Assembly (NCBI RefSeq): GCF_003952385.1
Contig: NZ_CP034444.1
Span: 5,345,001 to 5,409,000 of the forward strand
Reading direction: 5' to 3'
Source of the DNA: Mesorhizobium sp. M1D.F.Ca.ET.043.01.1.1
Lineage (GTDB): Bacteria; Pseudomonadota; Alphaproteobacteria; Rhizobiales; Rhizobiaceae
Length of the DNA: 64,000 bases
Shown piece by piece: positions 52,310 through 61,820 of this stretch; position 1 is the stretch's first letter; each line of letters begins with the position of its first letter. Under the pieces are notes generated by a model. That model was not told the origin of the DNA. It saw only the letters and a list, made by a program, of their open reading frames with translations, and searched no databases. The position numbers and the translations under genes are program-made.

Positions 52310-55300
52310 CTACCGCCCCGGCCGTCCTGTCTTCCCCGGCCGGCGCTTTTGACGGCGCTCGTCGGCCGGGTCTTCGTAGGAGCCGATGCCTGAGCGTTGG
52401 CGGACAATGGGTTTGTCGTCGCGTTCCTTCGCGCCCCCCTCTGCCCTGCCGGGCATCTCCCCCACTTGGGGGGAGATTGGCTGGGGCTTGGCCGGCACTT
52501 TTCCTTCGACGGGCTTTTCCGTCCGACGCACCGTCATCTCGTCGAGCGAGTTCTTGCGGAACAGCGGCTTGGTGGCCTCGCCGGGGATGCCGAAATCCGA
52601 GCCATGCGCTTCCTGCGCCGACTGCTTCTTGAACAGCGAGCGCGACACCGCGCCGGCCGGTGTCGGCATGTCGGTGCCGGGGCCCATGTCGTCGATCGAC
52701 GGCTTGGCGAACAGCGGCTTCTTCACCGGCACGGCGCCATCGGCGCCCATCTCGTCGAGGTGCGGCTTCCGGAAGAGGTTGGGCCGGGCAGCCTTGGCAG
52801 CCTCTTCGGCGGCACGCGCCTCGTCGAGCCTGCGGAAACGTTCCTGTTCCTCCGCGGTACGATGTTTCGCCACGCCCTTGTTGTGCTTGCCCTTTTCGCG
52901 GCCCGAGGCCGGGCTCTGGCTTTCGACCTCGCGTGCCAGCGGGTCGTCGGAGATGGCAAGCTCCATCTCGCGCAGCCGCTTGATCTCGTCGCGGATGCGG
53001 GCCGCCTTCTCGAAATCGAGATTGGCGGCGGCATCGCGCATCTGCTTGTCGAGCGCCTCGAGATGGGTTTTCAGGTTGTTGCCGATCATGGCGCCGGCAT
53101 CGTTGGTGAATTGCGAGATATCGGCGCGCACGTGATCCTTCTCGTAGACCGAGTCGAGGATGTCGGCGATGCGCGACTTGACCGATTCCGGCGTGATGCC
53201 GTTGGCGGCGTTCCACTCCATCTGCTTCTCGCGGCGGCGATTGGTCTCGGCCATCGCCCGCTCCATCGAGCCGGTGACCTGGTCGGCATAGAGGATGACC
53301 TTGCCGTCGACGTTGCGGGCGGCGCGGCCGATGGTCTGGATCAGCGAGGTTTCCGAACGGAGGAACCCTTCCTTGTCGGCGTCGAGGATGGCGACGAAGC
53401 CGCATTCGGGGATGTCTAGGCCCTCGCGCAGAAGGTTGATGCCGACCAGCACGTCGAAGGCGCCGAGGCGCAGGTCGCGCAGGATCTCGATGCGCTCAAG
53501 CGTGTCGATGTCGGAGTGCATGTAGCGGACGCGGATGCCGTTTTCATGCAGATATTCGGTGAGGTCCTCGGCCATGCGCTTGGTCAACACCGTGACCAAC
53601 GTGCGATAGCCGAGCCTGGTCGTCTCGCGGATCTCGCCGACGACATCGTCGACCTGGCTCTTGGCCGGGCGCACCTCGACCGGCGGGTCGATCAGGCCGG
53701 TCGGGCGGATGACCTGCTCGGCGAAGACGCCGCCGGACTGCTCCAGTTCCCAGCCTCCGGGCGTCGCCGAGACCGCCACCGAGAGCGGCCGCATGGCGTC
53801 CCATTCCTCGAAACGCAGCGGCCGGTTGTCCATGCAGGAGGGAAGACGGAAACCATATTCGGCCAGCGTCGCCTTGCGCCGGAAGTCGCCGCGATACATG
53901 CCGCCGATCTGCGGCACGGTGACGTGGCTTTCGTCGATGAAGATCAGCGCGTTGTCCGGCACATATTCGAACAGCGTCGGCGGCGGCTCGCCCGGCTGGC
54001 GGCCGGTGAGGTAGCGCGAATAGTTCTCGATGCCGGCGCAAGAGCCGGTCGCCTCCAGCATCTCCAGATCGAAGCGAGTGCGCTGCTCGAGACGCTGCGC
54101 TTCCAGAAGACGGCCAGCCTTTTCAAGCTCTTGCAGGCGGTGCTTGAGTTCTTCCTTGATCGACTTGATGGCCTGATTCAAGGTCGGGCGCGGCGTCACA
54201 TAGTGCGAATTGGCGTAGATCTTGACGCTCTTCAACTCGCCGGTCTTCTGGCCCGTCAGCGGGTCGAACTCGGTGATCGCCTCGATCTCGTCGCCGAACA
54301 TCGAGATACGCCAGGCGCGGTCCTCAAGGTGGGCGGGAAAGATCTCGATCGTGTCGCCGCGCACGCGGAACGAGCCGCGCACGAAGTTGACGTCCTGGCG
54401 CTTGTACTGCTGGGCGACGAGATCGGCGAGCAGGGCGCGCTGGTCGAGGCGGTCGCCGACCTGCATCTGGAAGGTCATCGCCGTGTAGGTCTCGACCGAG
54501 CCGATACCGTAGATGCAGGACACCGAGGCGACGATGATGACGTCGTCGCGCTCCAGCAGCGAACGCGTCGCCGAGTGGCGCATGCGGTCGATCTGCTCGT
54601 TGATCGAGGATTCCTTCTCGATATAGGTGTCGGTGCGCGGGACGTAGGCTTCCGGTTGGTAGTAGTCGTAATAGGAGACGAAATACTCGACCGCGTTTTC
54701 CGGGAAGAATTTCTTGAACTCGGCATAGAGCTGCGCGGCCAGCGTCTTGTTCGGCGCCAGGATCAGGGCAGGGCGCTGTGTCTCTTCGATCACCTTGGCC
54801 ATGGTGAAGGTCTTGCCGGAGCCGGTGACGCCGAGCAGCACCTGGGTGCGGTCGCTCTGGTTGACGCCTTCGACGAGGTCCTTGATCGCGGTCGGCTGGT
54901 CGCCGGCCGGCTCGAAATCCGACACCATCTTGATGGCGATGCCGCCTTCCGACTTTTCCGGCCGCGCCGGGCGGTGCGGCGTCCAGAGCTGGCCGTCCTT
55001 GTGTAGCGGATTGCCGGATTCGATCAGCGCCGACAGCGCCGCGACCGTGGCGGTGACGCCGCTCGAGGAAACCGACTCGGCGTCCTCGAGGCTGATGTCG
55101 AGGCCGGCCACCGGGTTGAGGCCGGCTGCAGCGCGCTCCTTCGCCGACGCCGCGCCGCCCATCGAGGTGCCGCGCGCCGTGCGCCCGGGCGCGGAGGAGC
55201 GTTCGGGTATCTTCTTCGGCGTCTTTGCCTTCGGCTGGTTTTCGGCCTCGCGCTCGATCTGGCCGGCCCAATCGGAGATCGAGCCGGTCAGCGGCGCGCC

Positions 55301-55444
55301 GGAGAACTCGCTCTGTGGCGCCTCTGCAAAGCCGCCAGGCTTCAGCGGCTCGGCGGCGTCGAGGAATTCGGTCAGCGGGCTGCGCCGTTTCGGCGCGCCC
55401 TCTTGCGCCGGCGAGGGCGTTTTCTTGTCGGTGCGTTTGGCCAT
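52310..55444 (-). CDS. uvrB: Excinuclease ABC subunit B, with long terminal extensions
   Basis: Damage-verifying helicase of nucleotide excision repair. 1044 residues, against about 670 in E. coli. An N-terminal extension of about 175 residues precedes the core, which begins [20 protein letters not shown]. Walker [16 protein letters not shown], the beta-hairpin [56 protein letters not shown] and a C-terminal UVR coiled-coil are intact. A C-terminal tail of about 155 residues has four LFxKxSxDEM-like motifs and a peptide encoded by a palindromic repeat. ATG 55444 ([18 protein letters not shown]) is the most likely start. The enzyme core is secure; the tails have unknown roles. Confidence 0.96.
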   Translation of the reverse strand: MAKRTDKKTPSPAQEGAPKRRSPLTEFLDAAEPLKPGGFAEAPQSEFSGAPLTGSISDWAGQIEREAENQPKAKTPKKIPERSSAPGRTARGTSMGGAASAKERAAAGLNPVAGLDISLEDAESVSSSGVTATVAALSALIESGNPLHKDGQLWTPHRPARPEKSEGGIAIKMVSDFEPAGDQPTAIKDLVEGVNQSDRTQVLLGVTGSGKTFTMAKVIEETQRPALILAPNKTLAAQLYAEFKKFFPENAVEYFVSYYDYYQPEAYVPRTDTYIEKESSINEQIDRMRHSATRSLLERDDVIIVASVSCIYGIGSVETYTAMTFQMQVGDRLDQRALLADLVAQQYKRQDVNFVRGSFRVRGDTIEIFPAHLEDRAWRISMFGDEIEAITEFDPLTGQKTGELKSVKIYANSHYVTPRPTLNQAIKSIKEELKHRLQELEKAGRLLEAQRLEQRTRFDLEMLEATGSCAGIENYSRYLTGRQPGEPPPTLFEYVPDNALIFIDESHVTVPQIGGMYRGDFRRKATLAEYGFRLPSCMDNRPLRFEEWDAMRPLSVAVSATPGGWELEQSGGVFAEQVIRPTGLIDPPVEVRPAKSQVDDVVGEIRETTRLGYRTLVTVLTKRMAEDLTEYLHENGIRVRYMHSDIDTLERIEILRDLRLGAFDVLVGINLLREGLDIPECGFVAILDADKEGFLRSETSLIQTIGRAARNVDGKVILYADQVTGSMERAMAETNRRREKQMEWNAANGITPESVKSRIADILDSVYEKDHVRADISQFTNDAGAMIGNNLKTHLEALDKQMRDAAANLDFEKAARIRDEIKRLREMELAISDDPLAREVESQSPASGREKGKHNKGVAKHRTAEEQERFRRLDEARAAEEAAKAARPNLFRKPHLDEMGADGAVPVKKPLFAKPSIDDMGPGTDMPTPAGAVSRSLFKKQSAQEAHGSDFGIPGEATKPLFRKNSLDEMTVRRTEKPVEGKVPAKPQPISPQVGEMPGRAEGGAKERDDKPIVRQRSGIGSYEDPADERRQKRRPGKTGRPGR
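52435..52481. repeat. Palindromic repeat (family E) inside the uvrB coding sequence
   Basis: Contains CTCTGCCCTGCCGGGCATCT followed by CCCCCACTTGGGGGGAGATT. This matches my memory of a common rhizobial intergenic repeat. Here it is in frame in the last 60 codons of uvrB, encoding [16 protein letters not shown]. Confidence 0.7.
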
Positions 55445-55562
55445 GGCCCGAATATGGGAGGACTCGGCCGAAATGGAAAGAGCGGAGTGACGAGGCAAGC
55501 GCCCGACGCCGATGCTGCTGACAGAGGGCTGTCAGGAGCGGTGTCGGGCCGCAAAGCGATCG

Positions 55563-56825
55563 TCAATTGAACCACAGCGCGAAGGTCAAGAATCCGGCGC
55601 CGCCGAACTCGCGCTGGATCTGGTCGAAGTCCTCGCTGGTCAGGATCTTGCCGGTTTCGAGATAGGGCGCGATCGCCGGGCCGGTGATCGACAGCACCAG
55701 GTCGAAGGGCTTCGGCTCGTCGAAGAAACGCTTCATGTTGATGCCCTTGCCGGCGATGCGGAAATGCGGCAGCAGCACGCGGCCTTCGAGCAGGTCCTCG
55801 GCCATATCGAGCGTGGCAAGCCAGGCCGTGACCTGTTCCTCGCCGACCGCGAGGCCGGTGAGCTGGTTCTGGCCCTCCTGCTGCGGGCCGGGCAGCCATT
55901 CGCGGTCGTTGTCGGTCTCGGCGCGGATCGCTTTCCAATCCTCGCGCGACAGCCGGATCATCTCCAGCAGATGGCGGCGCGCGGCTTGCCGGCGCTCCGG
56001 CTCCACCACCGGCCAGTTGACGAGATGCACCAGCGAGATGAAGTCGGCGAAGCGCCATTCCGAGGCGAAGATGCTGCCGCTCATGCCGCCGTCCGGCGGC
56101 ACCAGCGTATCCTGCAAAGGCAGTTTGGCGCGTGGGAACAGCATGTGGAAGGAGCCGTCGAACATGGTCCTGAAATCATGCGCCAGCCAGAAGTCGGCCT
56201 GGGCCATCAGGAACTCGGCATAGCCCTGCAGCCAATAGCCGTCAGCGCGGTCGAAGCGGAAAGTCAGCTGCGGCGCGGCATCGCTCGTGTCGACGCTGCC
56301 GCGTGAGAGTGAGGCCATGATCGCGGCGATGCTTTCGTCCGGCGCGATGTTGCCGTCCTCGTTGAGATCAATGCCGGCATGGGTGAGGTCGACCACCATG
56401 CCGATATCGGCATCGCCCGGCACGGAGCCGAGCGTGGCGGCGGATTTCTGCAGCCGGTCGCGGAAGGCGACCAGGATAGCGCGGAATTCTTCATAGGTGA
56501 GTGGCTCGGGATTGGGATTGCCCGGCACGGGAAGCCGCATCAATGGCAGCATGAAGGATTGCGGGCTCTCGAAACCGTGGCGGTGGAGACCGCCGGCGAG
56601 GATTTCCAGGGCAGTGAAGAATTCGCCGGCGCCGGCCGCATAGGCCGATCCCGGATCGCCTGGTGCTGCCGCCTCGAGCGCGGACAAGGCGGTGTTCCGC
56701 TCCGAAACAGATTTGGCCTCGAACAGGGCTTTTGCGGCTGCCGGCATTTCCGCGGCGACCGACGAAATCGGCAGGCAAAGAAACAAGGCGGCAACCATCA
56801 GGCCGGCTATGCGCGTCATCGTCAT
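55563..56825 (-). CDS. Secreted protein of unknown function with an EF-hand-like loop
   Basis: Not recognised. 420 residues with a signal peptide (MTMTRIAGLMVAALFLCLPI to VAA). One perfect EF-hand calcium loop is seen, DLNEDGNIAPDE (D1, N3, D5, G6, I8, E12), about residues 153-164. The remainder is mostly helical with many Trp and Phe (FRFDRADGYWLQGYAEFLMA; FASEWRFADFISLVHLVNW). No enzyme motif is visible. ATG 56825. It stands between uvrB and a divergent CapA-like gene. Probably periplasmic or outer-membrane-associated and calcium-responsive, which is inference. Confidence 0.82.
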   Translation of the reverse strand: MTMTRIAGLMVAALFLCLPISSVAAEMPAAAKALFEAKSVSERNTALSALEAAAPGDPGSAYAAGAGEFFTALEILAGGLHRHGFESPQSFMLPLMRLPVPGNPNPEPLTYEEFRAILVAFRDRLQKSAATLGSVPGDADIGMVVDLTHAGIDLNEDGNIAPDESIAAIMASLSRGSVDTSDAAPQLTFRFDRADGYWLQGYAEFLMAQADFWLAHDFRTMFDGSFHMLFPRAKLPLQDTLVPPDGGMSGSIFASEWRFADFISLVHLVNWPVVEPERRQAARRHLLEMIRLSREDWKAIRAETDNDREWLPGPQQEGQNQLTGLAVGEEQVTAWLATLDMAEDLLEGRVLLPHFRIAGKGINMKRFFDEPKPFDLVLSITGPAIAPYLETGKILTSEDFDQIQREFGGAGFLTFALWFN

Positions 56826-56983
56826 CCTCCACTCACAGTGCGGCGACCATACACCTGTTTAGTCGACGGCGCCCGCCTGGCCGCGGTGGAGTTGCGGCTG
56901 GCGATCAACCGGCAGCCGCCGTGCGACCGGCTTCAACCGATCCGAGGAACGGTCTACACACAGGGCAAACGATTGGGCGTCGC

Positions 56984-58027
56984 GTGTCGAACTATCCGCT
57001 TTCCTACAAACTGTCGTGGCTGCCGCGTTTCCTGAAGCCGTCGTTCGGCGGCGACAGGAGTGGCTTTGCGGCGACGGCGGCGACGCTCATGGAGCCGCCG
57101 CCGGCGCGGACGGTGCGACTTGCCTTCATCGGCGACATTTCGGCGGTCGCCAATCGCACGGCGCCCGAGTGCGATCCGGCGATCGCGGCGCTGCTCGCTT
57201 CCGCCGATCTGGTGGTCGGCAATTGCGAAAGCCCGATCGTCGAACGGCCGAGCGCGGTCGTGGGCACGCGGCTCGGCTCGCATCATGCGATGACCGAACG
57301 CTTCCTGGCGGACGCGCTGGCGGCCGTCGGGGTTGCCCGCGACAAGCTGGTGCTGTCGCTTGCCAACAATCATGTGCTCGACCAAGGCGTTGCCGGCTTC
57401 GAGGAGACGGCCGCGGCGCTGAAGCGGCTCGGCATTCGCACCATCGGCACCGCGGCCGGCGGGCCGGTCCAGCGGCACGCTACCGGGCCGCTGACGATCG
57501 GCTTCGCCGCCTTCACGCTTTGGCGCAACGCTGGTGAAGCCGAATTCCGGGCACGGGTTTCCATGGGGAGCGATCCGGCTGAATGGTCGCGCGGCGCAGG
57601 CATCGATCTCTTGTGCGCCGTGCCGCATTGGGATTGGGAGTTCCGGCACTTTCCGCGACCGGCGACGCGGGCGCTCGCGAGACGGCTGGCGAGCCAGGGC
57701 GTCGGGCTGATCGCAGGCCACCATGCCCATGTCGTGCAGCCGGTCGAGCAGATCGGCGACACGCTCGTCGCTTATGGCTTGGGCGATTTCCTCGGCACAG
57801 CCTTTGCCAGGCAGCCATGGCCCGGGCGCATCGGCTCGATCCTCGTCGTCGACGTCAGCGCCGACCCCGCCACTCGCGGCACGATTGCCGGCTACCGGCT
57901 GCATTTCTTCACACGCCTCGCCAGAGGCGGCCACGAGCGTCTGGTGCCGGTGCAGTCACTGGGTGGAGCGATCGGACAGCGGGTTGCGACTCGCCTGGAC
58001 GCGATTTTTCCGGACCAAGAGGGCTGA
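56984..58027 (+). CDS. CapA-family metallophosphoesterase-like protein
   Basis: 347 residues from GTG 56984 (VSNYPLSYKLSWLPRFL). Calcineurin-like motifs of the poly-gamma-glutamate capsule (PgsA/CapA) family are present: LAFIGDIS, VVGNCESPIV, LSLANNHVLDQG, AGHHAHVVQPVE and YGLGDFLGTA. No signal peptide or membrane helix is obvious, so it may be cytoplasmic, unlike classical CapA. No capB or capC gene is near, so a capsule role is doubtful. The ribosome binding site is weak and the start tentative. Divergent from the EF-hand gene. Confidence 0.85.
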   Translation: MSNYPLSYKLSWLPRFLKPSFGGDRSGFAATAATLMEPPPARTVRLAFIGDISAVANRTAPECDPAIAALLASADLVVGNCESPIVERPSAVVGTRLGSHHAMTERFLADALAAVGVARDKLVLSLANNHVLDQGVAGFEETAAALKRLGIRTIGTAAGGPVQRHATGPLTIGFAAFTLWRNAGEAEFRARVSMGSDPAEWSRGAGIDLLCAVPHWDWEFRHFPRPATRALARRLASQGVGLIAGHHAHVVQPVEQIGDTLVAYGLGDFLGTAFARQPWPGRIGSILVVDVSADPATRGTIAGYRLHFFTRLARGGHERLVPVQSLGGAIGQRVATRLDAIFPDQEG

Positions 58028-58108
58028 CTGCCGATCATCGCGAGCGCTGGCGACTTCTGTGCAAAAGCCGCTATCATATGCGGCATCTGCCGGTGTCCGG
58101 GGGTGGCC

Positions 58109-59080
58109 ATGGAAGCAGCGGATTTCATGCCGAGCGAAGCCGATATCGCCGGCATCAGGCACAATATCGAGGCCTACGAGGCGAGGCGGGCTTCGGCGCA
58201 GAAACAGGTCCGCTGGCGCGTGCCGCTGTTTGTCGGCCTGGTTATCGTCTTTGTCGGCCTCGTCGCCTGGCTGTTCAACAGCGCCGCCGACCCCAACGAG
58301 CAGTGGTTATCGACGCCGCATGTCTTTCTCTACCTTGGCGGCTTCATCGTCGCGGTGCTGCTCTATTTCCAGGCGCTCAGGCCGGCGACCCGGCTGCAGC
58401 AGTCCTTCCGCGACGCGCTCCTGCCGATCATCTTCGGCTTTGTGCGCGATGTGCGCTACCAGCACGGCGTGCGGCCGAACTCCTTCGACAGGATGCCGCG
58501 CGAAACCGTCGGCGCTTTCAGCCGGCAGAGTTTCGACGATATCATTTCCGGGCGCTACGAGGATTTTCCCTTCGAGCTTTACGAGGCGCGGCTCTGGGAA
58601 GGCTCCGGCAGGAGCGAGACCACCGCCTTCAAGGGCGTCATCGTCGCCTTCGAAACCATCGAGCCGTTCCCGGGCACGCTGGTTGCGGCGCGCAAGGCCG
58701 GCAAGGTGGTGCATTTCTTCCGCGGCATGTTCGCCGGCAAGATTCAGGAGCTGTCATCCGGTGTCGCCGAACTCGACGCCACCTATGAGTTCCGCACCGA
58801 CAATGTCGAGGCAGCCCGGCCGCTGGTCACCGGGCGACTGGCGCAGGCGCTGATCTGGCTCGGCGAGACGTGGCCCTATGACCAGGCCCGGGTGGCGCTG
58901 ACCGGCAGCGACGGCTTCCTGCTGATGCCGCGGTCGAAGAATTTCTTCGAGCTGCCGGATATCTCCGTGCCGATCGACTACAACACGCATGTCGCGCCGA
59001 TGATCGCCGATCTCGGCGCGATGCTGGCGACGGCCGCGCTGGTGCGCAAGATCGGGGCGAAGGACGAAGCGGCCGAATAA
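58109..59080 (+). CDS. DUF3137 domain membrane protein
   Basis: 323 residues. Two adjacent membrane helices near the N-terminus (WRVPLFVGLVIVFVGLVAWL and HVFLYLGGFIVAVLLYF), then a large cytoplasmic domain with typical DUF3137 segments (RDALLPIIFGFVRDVRYQHG, GRYEDFPFELYEARLWEGSG, FKGVIVAFETIEPFPGTLVA). ATG 58109 is chosen over GTG 58103 because of spacing to GGGGG. Function unknown; relatives have been called galanin-like by weak similarity only. Same strand as the CapA-like gene, 81 bases apart, so perhaps one operon. Confidence 0.88.
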   Translation: MEAADFMPSEADIAGIRHNIEAYEARRASAQKQVRWRVPLFVGLVIVFVGLVAWLFNSAADPNEQWLSTPHVFLYLGGFIVAVLLYFQALRPATRLQQSFRDALLPIIFGFVRDVRYQHGVRPNSFDRMPRETVGAFSRQSFDDIISGRYEDFPFELYEARLWEGSGRSETTAFKGVIVAFETIEPFPGTLVAARKAGKVVHFFRGMFAGKIQELSSGVAELDATYEFRTDNVEAARPLVTGRLAQALIWLGETWPYDQARVALTGSDGFLLMPRSKNFFELPDISVPIDYNTHVAPMIADLGAMLATAALVRKIGAKDEAAE

Positions 59081-59093
59081 CGTCGCTTCGGCG

Positions 59094-59627
59094 TCAGCAG
59101 TCGAAGCCGAACTTGGTGCGAAGATAATCGGCCTCTTCCTTCGACATCTTCTTGAACATCACGCAGACGGTGAAGCTGCCGACCTGATGTCCGTCCCTGG
59201 TGTATCCCCAGTCGGAAATATCATCCCTGGTGAATTCTATGTTCTGGCCGAGCACGACATTGTGCACCTCGGCCGGCTGGTTCGACAGAATCCCGACAAA
59301 TCCGGTTTCGGTGCGGCGGAAGGGTACGACCCAGAAATGTTCGGTGACGTTGCCATCCTTCACCTTGACCTTCAGTTTGAAGCGGGAGGCGCCAGGCGGG
59401 GGAGCATCGGCCAACTTCAGGAACTCGTCCAGGCTGGCAAGCGCCTGCTCCGTCGCCGCGGCCATTTCCGGATCGCCGGTGGCAAAGATGGTGACGCGGT
59501 CGTCATTTGGATTCGTGGCCTGCGCCCTGGCCGTCCCCGAGCACAAGACGAGAGCCAGGCACAGCATGGCGCGAACGGCCAATGTCATGGAAAGGCGTCC
59601 CCCAACGGCTCGAACGATGCTTGTCAT
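59094..59627 (-). CDS. DUF2314 (YegJ-like) exported protein
   Basis: 177 residues with a signal peptide (MLCLALVLCSGTARAQA). The mature part has the DUF2314 pattern: FKLKVKVKDGNVTEHFWVVP, SNQPAEVHNVVLGQNIEFTR and DISDWGYTRDGHQVGSFTVC. The start is uncertain: ATG 59627 (MTSIVRAVGGRLSM) or ATG 59588 are possible. Related E. coli YegJ is uncharacterised. It converges on the DUF3137 gene and points away from the next gene. Confidence 0.82.
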   Translation of the reverse strand: MTSIVRAVGGRLSMTLAVRAMLCLALVLCSGTARAQATNPNDDRVTIFATGDPEMAAATEQALASLDEFLKLADAPPPGASRFKLKVKVKDGNVTEHFWVVPFRRTETGFVGILSNQPAEVHNVVLGQNIEFTRDDISDWGYTRDGHQVGSFTVCVMFKKMSKEEADYLRTKFGFDC

Positions 59628-59768
59628 CTTCCCGCATCGGGTCGGAATTATCAACCTAAGCGCGAGCGATGCGATGGTTGCTTGCCGTGACTCTGGCCGG
59701 AATTGTTTTCCTTGACCTTCTGCCGTGCCATCAAGGCGTTCGGCGAAACCGCGTGGAGAGGACAGGAT

Positions 59769-60395
59769 ATGCGAATGAGGCTTGCCGCCGCGACGCTCGC
59801 GATGATGATGCTTGGCGCGGCGTCGGCCCGCGCCGAAGATCTGAAGGCGTTCAAGCTGACGATCGACGGCGTGGCGGTCGACATCGATCCCGGCGAGGAC
59901 GCGAACGTGACCTTGCCCGGCGGCAAGACGGCCAAGGTGAGGCTCGACCGCAACGACTTCGCCACCTTTTCAGGCGGCACTTTTTCCTTTGTCCACCCGA
60001 GCAGCATCTCCGTCACCAAGACCGATCTCGGCGACAGCATCACCCAGTACCTGGCGGCGTCGGCCCTCGGCACGATCGTCGTGGTGCAGGAATACGGCAA
60101 GATGAATCCGGTGTCGCTCAACCAGCTGATGCTGCAGGAGATGACGAAGGAATCGGTTCAGGCTGGAGGAAGGCTGACGCAGGAGCCGACGACCCGCAAG
60201 CTCGCCGACGGCACGCGACTTACCGGCATCAAAGCCACTGTGAAGACAAGAACCGACAGCGCTGATTTCGAGATCGTCGGCTTCGGCCTCGCCGATCAGG
60301 GGCTGCTGTTCATCACGCGCATCGGCGATCAGGACACCGCAACCGAGCAGCCGATGATCGACAAGTTCTGGGAGACCTTGAAGGTCAAGCTGTGA
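59769..60395 (+). CDS. Exported protein of unknown function, 208 aa
   Basis: Unrecognised. Signal peptide MRMRLAAATLAMMMLGAASARA, then a beta-rich domain (FKLTIDGVAVDIDPGEDANV; KVRLDRNDFATFSGGTFSFV) ending KFWETLKVKL. A repeated pattern of hydrophobic strands suggests a lipocalin- or DcrB-like single domain, but I would not assign it. ATG 59769 follows GAGAGGACAGGAT. The TGA overlaps the first base of a family B repeat. Likely periplasmic. Divergent from the DUF2314 gene. Confidence 0.75.
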   Translation: MRMRLAAATLAMMMLGAASARAEDLKAFKLTIDGVAVDIDPGEDANVTLPGGKTAKVRLDRNDFATFSGGTFSFVHPSSISVTKTDLGDSITQYLAASALGTIVVVQEYGKMNPVSLNQLMLQEMTKESVQAGGRLTQEPTTRKLADGTRLTGIKATVKTRTDSADFEIVGFGLADQGLLFITRIGDQDTATEQPMIDKFWETLKVKL

Positions 60396-60458
60396 GGCGT
60401 GTTGAGATTCAGGTCATGCCGGCCTGCAAATGCCGGACCCTGAATCTAAACACGCCTT
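60395..60458. repeat. Palindromic repeat, family B, copy 2
   Basis: Arms AGGCGTGTTGAGATTCAGG and CCTGAATCTAAACACGCCT with an inner hairpin (TGCCGGCCTGCAAATGCCGG). It starts at the last base of the preceding stop codon and ends eight bases before the stop of the convergent gene, just like copy 1 at 811. Confidence 0.8.
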
Positions 60459-60466
60459 GGACTGTT

Positions 60467-60988
60467 TCACAGGCCGCTCGGCACCAGGCCTGCCAGCCAG
60501 TCTGCCGACCGCTTCGCCAGGTCCACCGTCGCGGTGGCGGCGCGGCCGAGATCGGTCTTGACCACAGCGTAACCGGCCTTGGTGCGATAGAGCACGGCGC
60601 TGCCGCCATCGACCGCGGCCTCGAAGGCGACCGGCCGCGCGGCTTCGGTCTCGCTGGCCGTCACCGTCGCGGCGACCGGGGCGCTCGGGCGATGGCTGAG
60701 CTCGGGCGGCAAGGGGGCGATGGTTTCGACGACGCGGTTCGCCGGCTTCAGCTCGGGCCCGGATGCTTTCGCGGCGAGCTCCGAGGTCGGCGCCGAGCCC
60801 TTGGTGCGGCAGATGCCGGACACCAGCGGATAATTGAAATTGCGCTGGTGCAGGATCTGGCTCTTCATCGCCGCTTCGCAGTCGGCGATCGTCGCCCATT
60901 TGGCCGGCGTCTCGCCGATATACTCGCAGAGCTTGGCGTCGCAGTCGCAGCCGACGATGGTCATGGCGACAAGGGCGGTCTTGATCAC
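60467..60988 (-). CDS. Small hypothetical exported protein, Cys-rich N-terminus
   Basis: 173 residues: a short hydrophobic start (MIKTALVAMTIVG) followed by four Cys in the next 30 residues (CDCDAKLC, ADCEA), a linker, and a C-terminal helix-rich part (LYRTKAGYAVVKTDLGRAAT). Possibly a lipoprotein or an exported disulfide protein; lipobox match is poor (IVGC). Unrecognised family. ATG 60988 follows GGAGGGACAG. It converges on the preceding exported-protein gene. Confidence 0.7.
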   Translation of the reverse strand: MIKTALVAMTIVGCDCDAKLCEYIGETPAKWATIADCEAAMKSQILHQRNFNYPLVSGICRTKGSAPTSELAAKASGPELKPANRVVETIAPLPPELSHRPSAPVAATVTASETEAARPVAFEAAVDGGSAVLYRTKAGYAVVKTDLGRAATATVDLAKRSADWLAGLVPSGL

Positions 60989-61184
60989 GGTCCTGTCCCT
61001 CCGAATTCGTTCCCGGGCCGATCAATCGCCGGGGAACAAGGCGGGATTTGGCCGCGATTGTGAATTGTGCATGACGGCGCGTTACGGAAGGTTGCCCAGG
61101 CTTCGACTGTGGCGGGAAAGCATCAGTTTCACGCGCTGGCGAAGGTGCAGGCCGCGCGGCAAAGCCGGTGGACGGCCCCAAAAA

Positions 61185-61223
61185 GACAGTCGGCGCTGGG
61201 ATTTCTCCCAGCGCCTCCCTGTC
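61185..61223 (-). terminator. Strong minus-strand terminator
   Basis: On the minus strand: GACAGGGAGGCGCTGGGA, loop GAAA, TCCCAGCGCCGACTGTC, then TTTTT. Such a stem implies a real transcript from the minus strand ending here. The candidate is the small ORF at 61222-61404 or an unrecognised RNA. Confidence 0.85.
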
Positions 61224-61404
61224 AGATCAGGACCCGGTTACGGCAGCAACTTCCGTAAAGTCGTCGCGCCAGGCCGGCCTTGATTTTGACGGTCCTGCCA
61301 GTCGCCACCCGAAGGCAACGCCCGTTCCAGACCACGCCGCTCTCCACCCTTGCGGGCTTCGCCCAGCGTGCCATCGAAGGTTTCACCGCCTTCATGGCCA
61401 GCAT
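61222..61404 (-). CDS. Possible small basic protein, 60 aa
   Basis: Frame MLAMKAVKPSMARWAKPARV to CCRNRVLI. Its TGA overlaps the 5' arm of the strong terminator, and its third positions are GC-rich, unlike competing frames here. No family recognised and no strong ribosome binding site for ATG 61404. A competing 70-residue frame (ATG 61450 with TTGGAGGG, stop 61238) has the better site but poorer codon pattern. One of them or an RNA gene may be real. Confidence 0.35.
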   Translation of the reverse strand: MLAMKAVKPSMARWAKPARVESGVVWNGRCLRVATGRTVKIKAGLARRLYGSCCRNRVLI

Positions 61405-61820
61405 CGGTCCGCCGTCGGCGTTCGCACGCTTTCCGCGGTCCCGCCGACATCCGTCCCTCCAACAGGCGAACCTGCTTTCGTTCCGGGCCGTGCGGGCCTC
61501 AGGAAATCCGCCTTGCGCTTCTGCCTTTCGGCTGGGGCGTTCGGTAGCCGCCTGAGATGGGTTCAACGTACGCCGGGTAAGGGGTTTGCGGAATAGACCC
61601 GGACCTGTGGATAGCGGGATTATCGGGGACCGATGCGACAAGGCCCGGAATTTTGCGGCCAAAACCCTTAGACAGCCCGCCCCATATTTCCACGGCCTTT
61701 GGACGATGGAGCCTTGCCCCGCCAACCGGCCCGCGTTTCAATGCCGGCAAAGGATGCGGGCGGCTGCATCAGCCAACGTCGCCCTGCGCTTTCAGGCCAT
61801 GTGCCTCGGGGGAGGTCAGA
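61405..61820. other. Intergenic region before the lipid kinase gene
   Basis: About 416 bases. It must hold the promoter of the kinase gene (plus) and that of the transcript ending at 61185 (minus). Third-position patterns are inconsistent in all frames, so I see no supported gene. A search against RNA families (RNase P, 6S and others) by eye found no signature. Confidence 0.35.
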
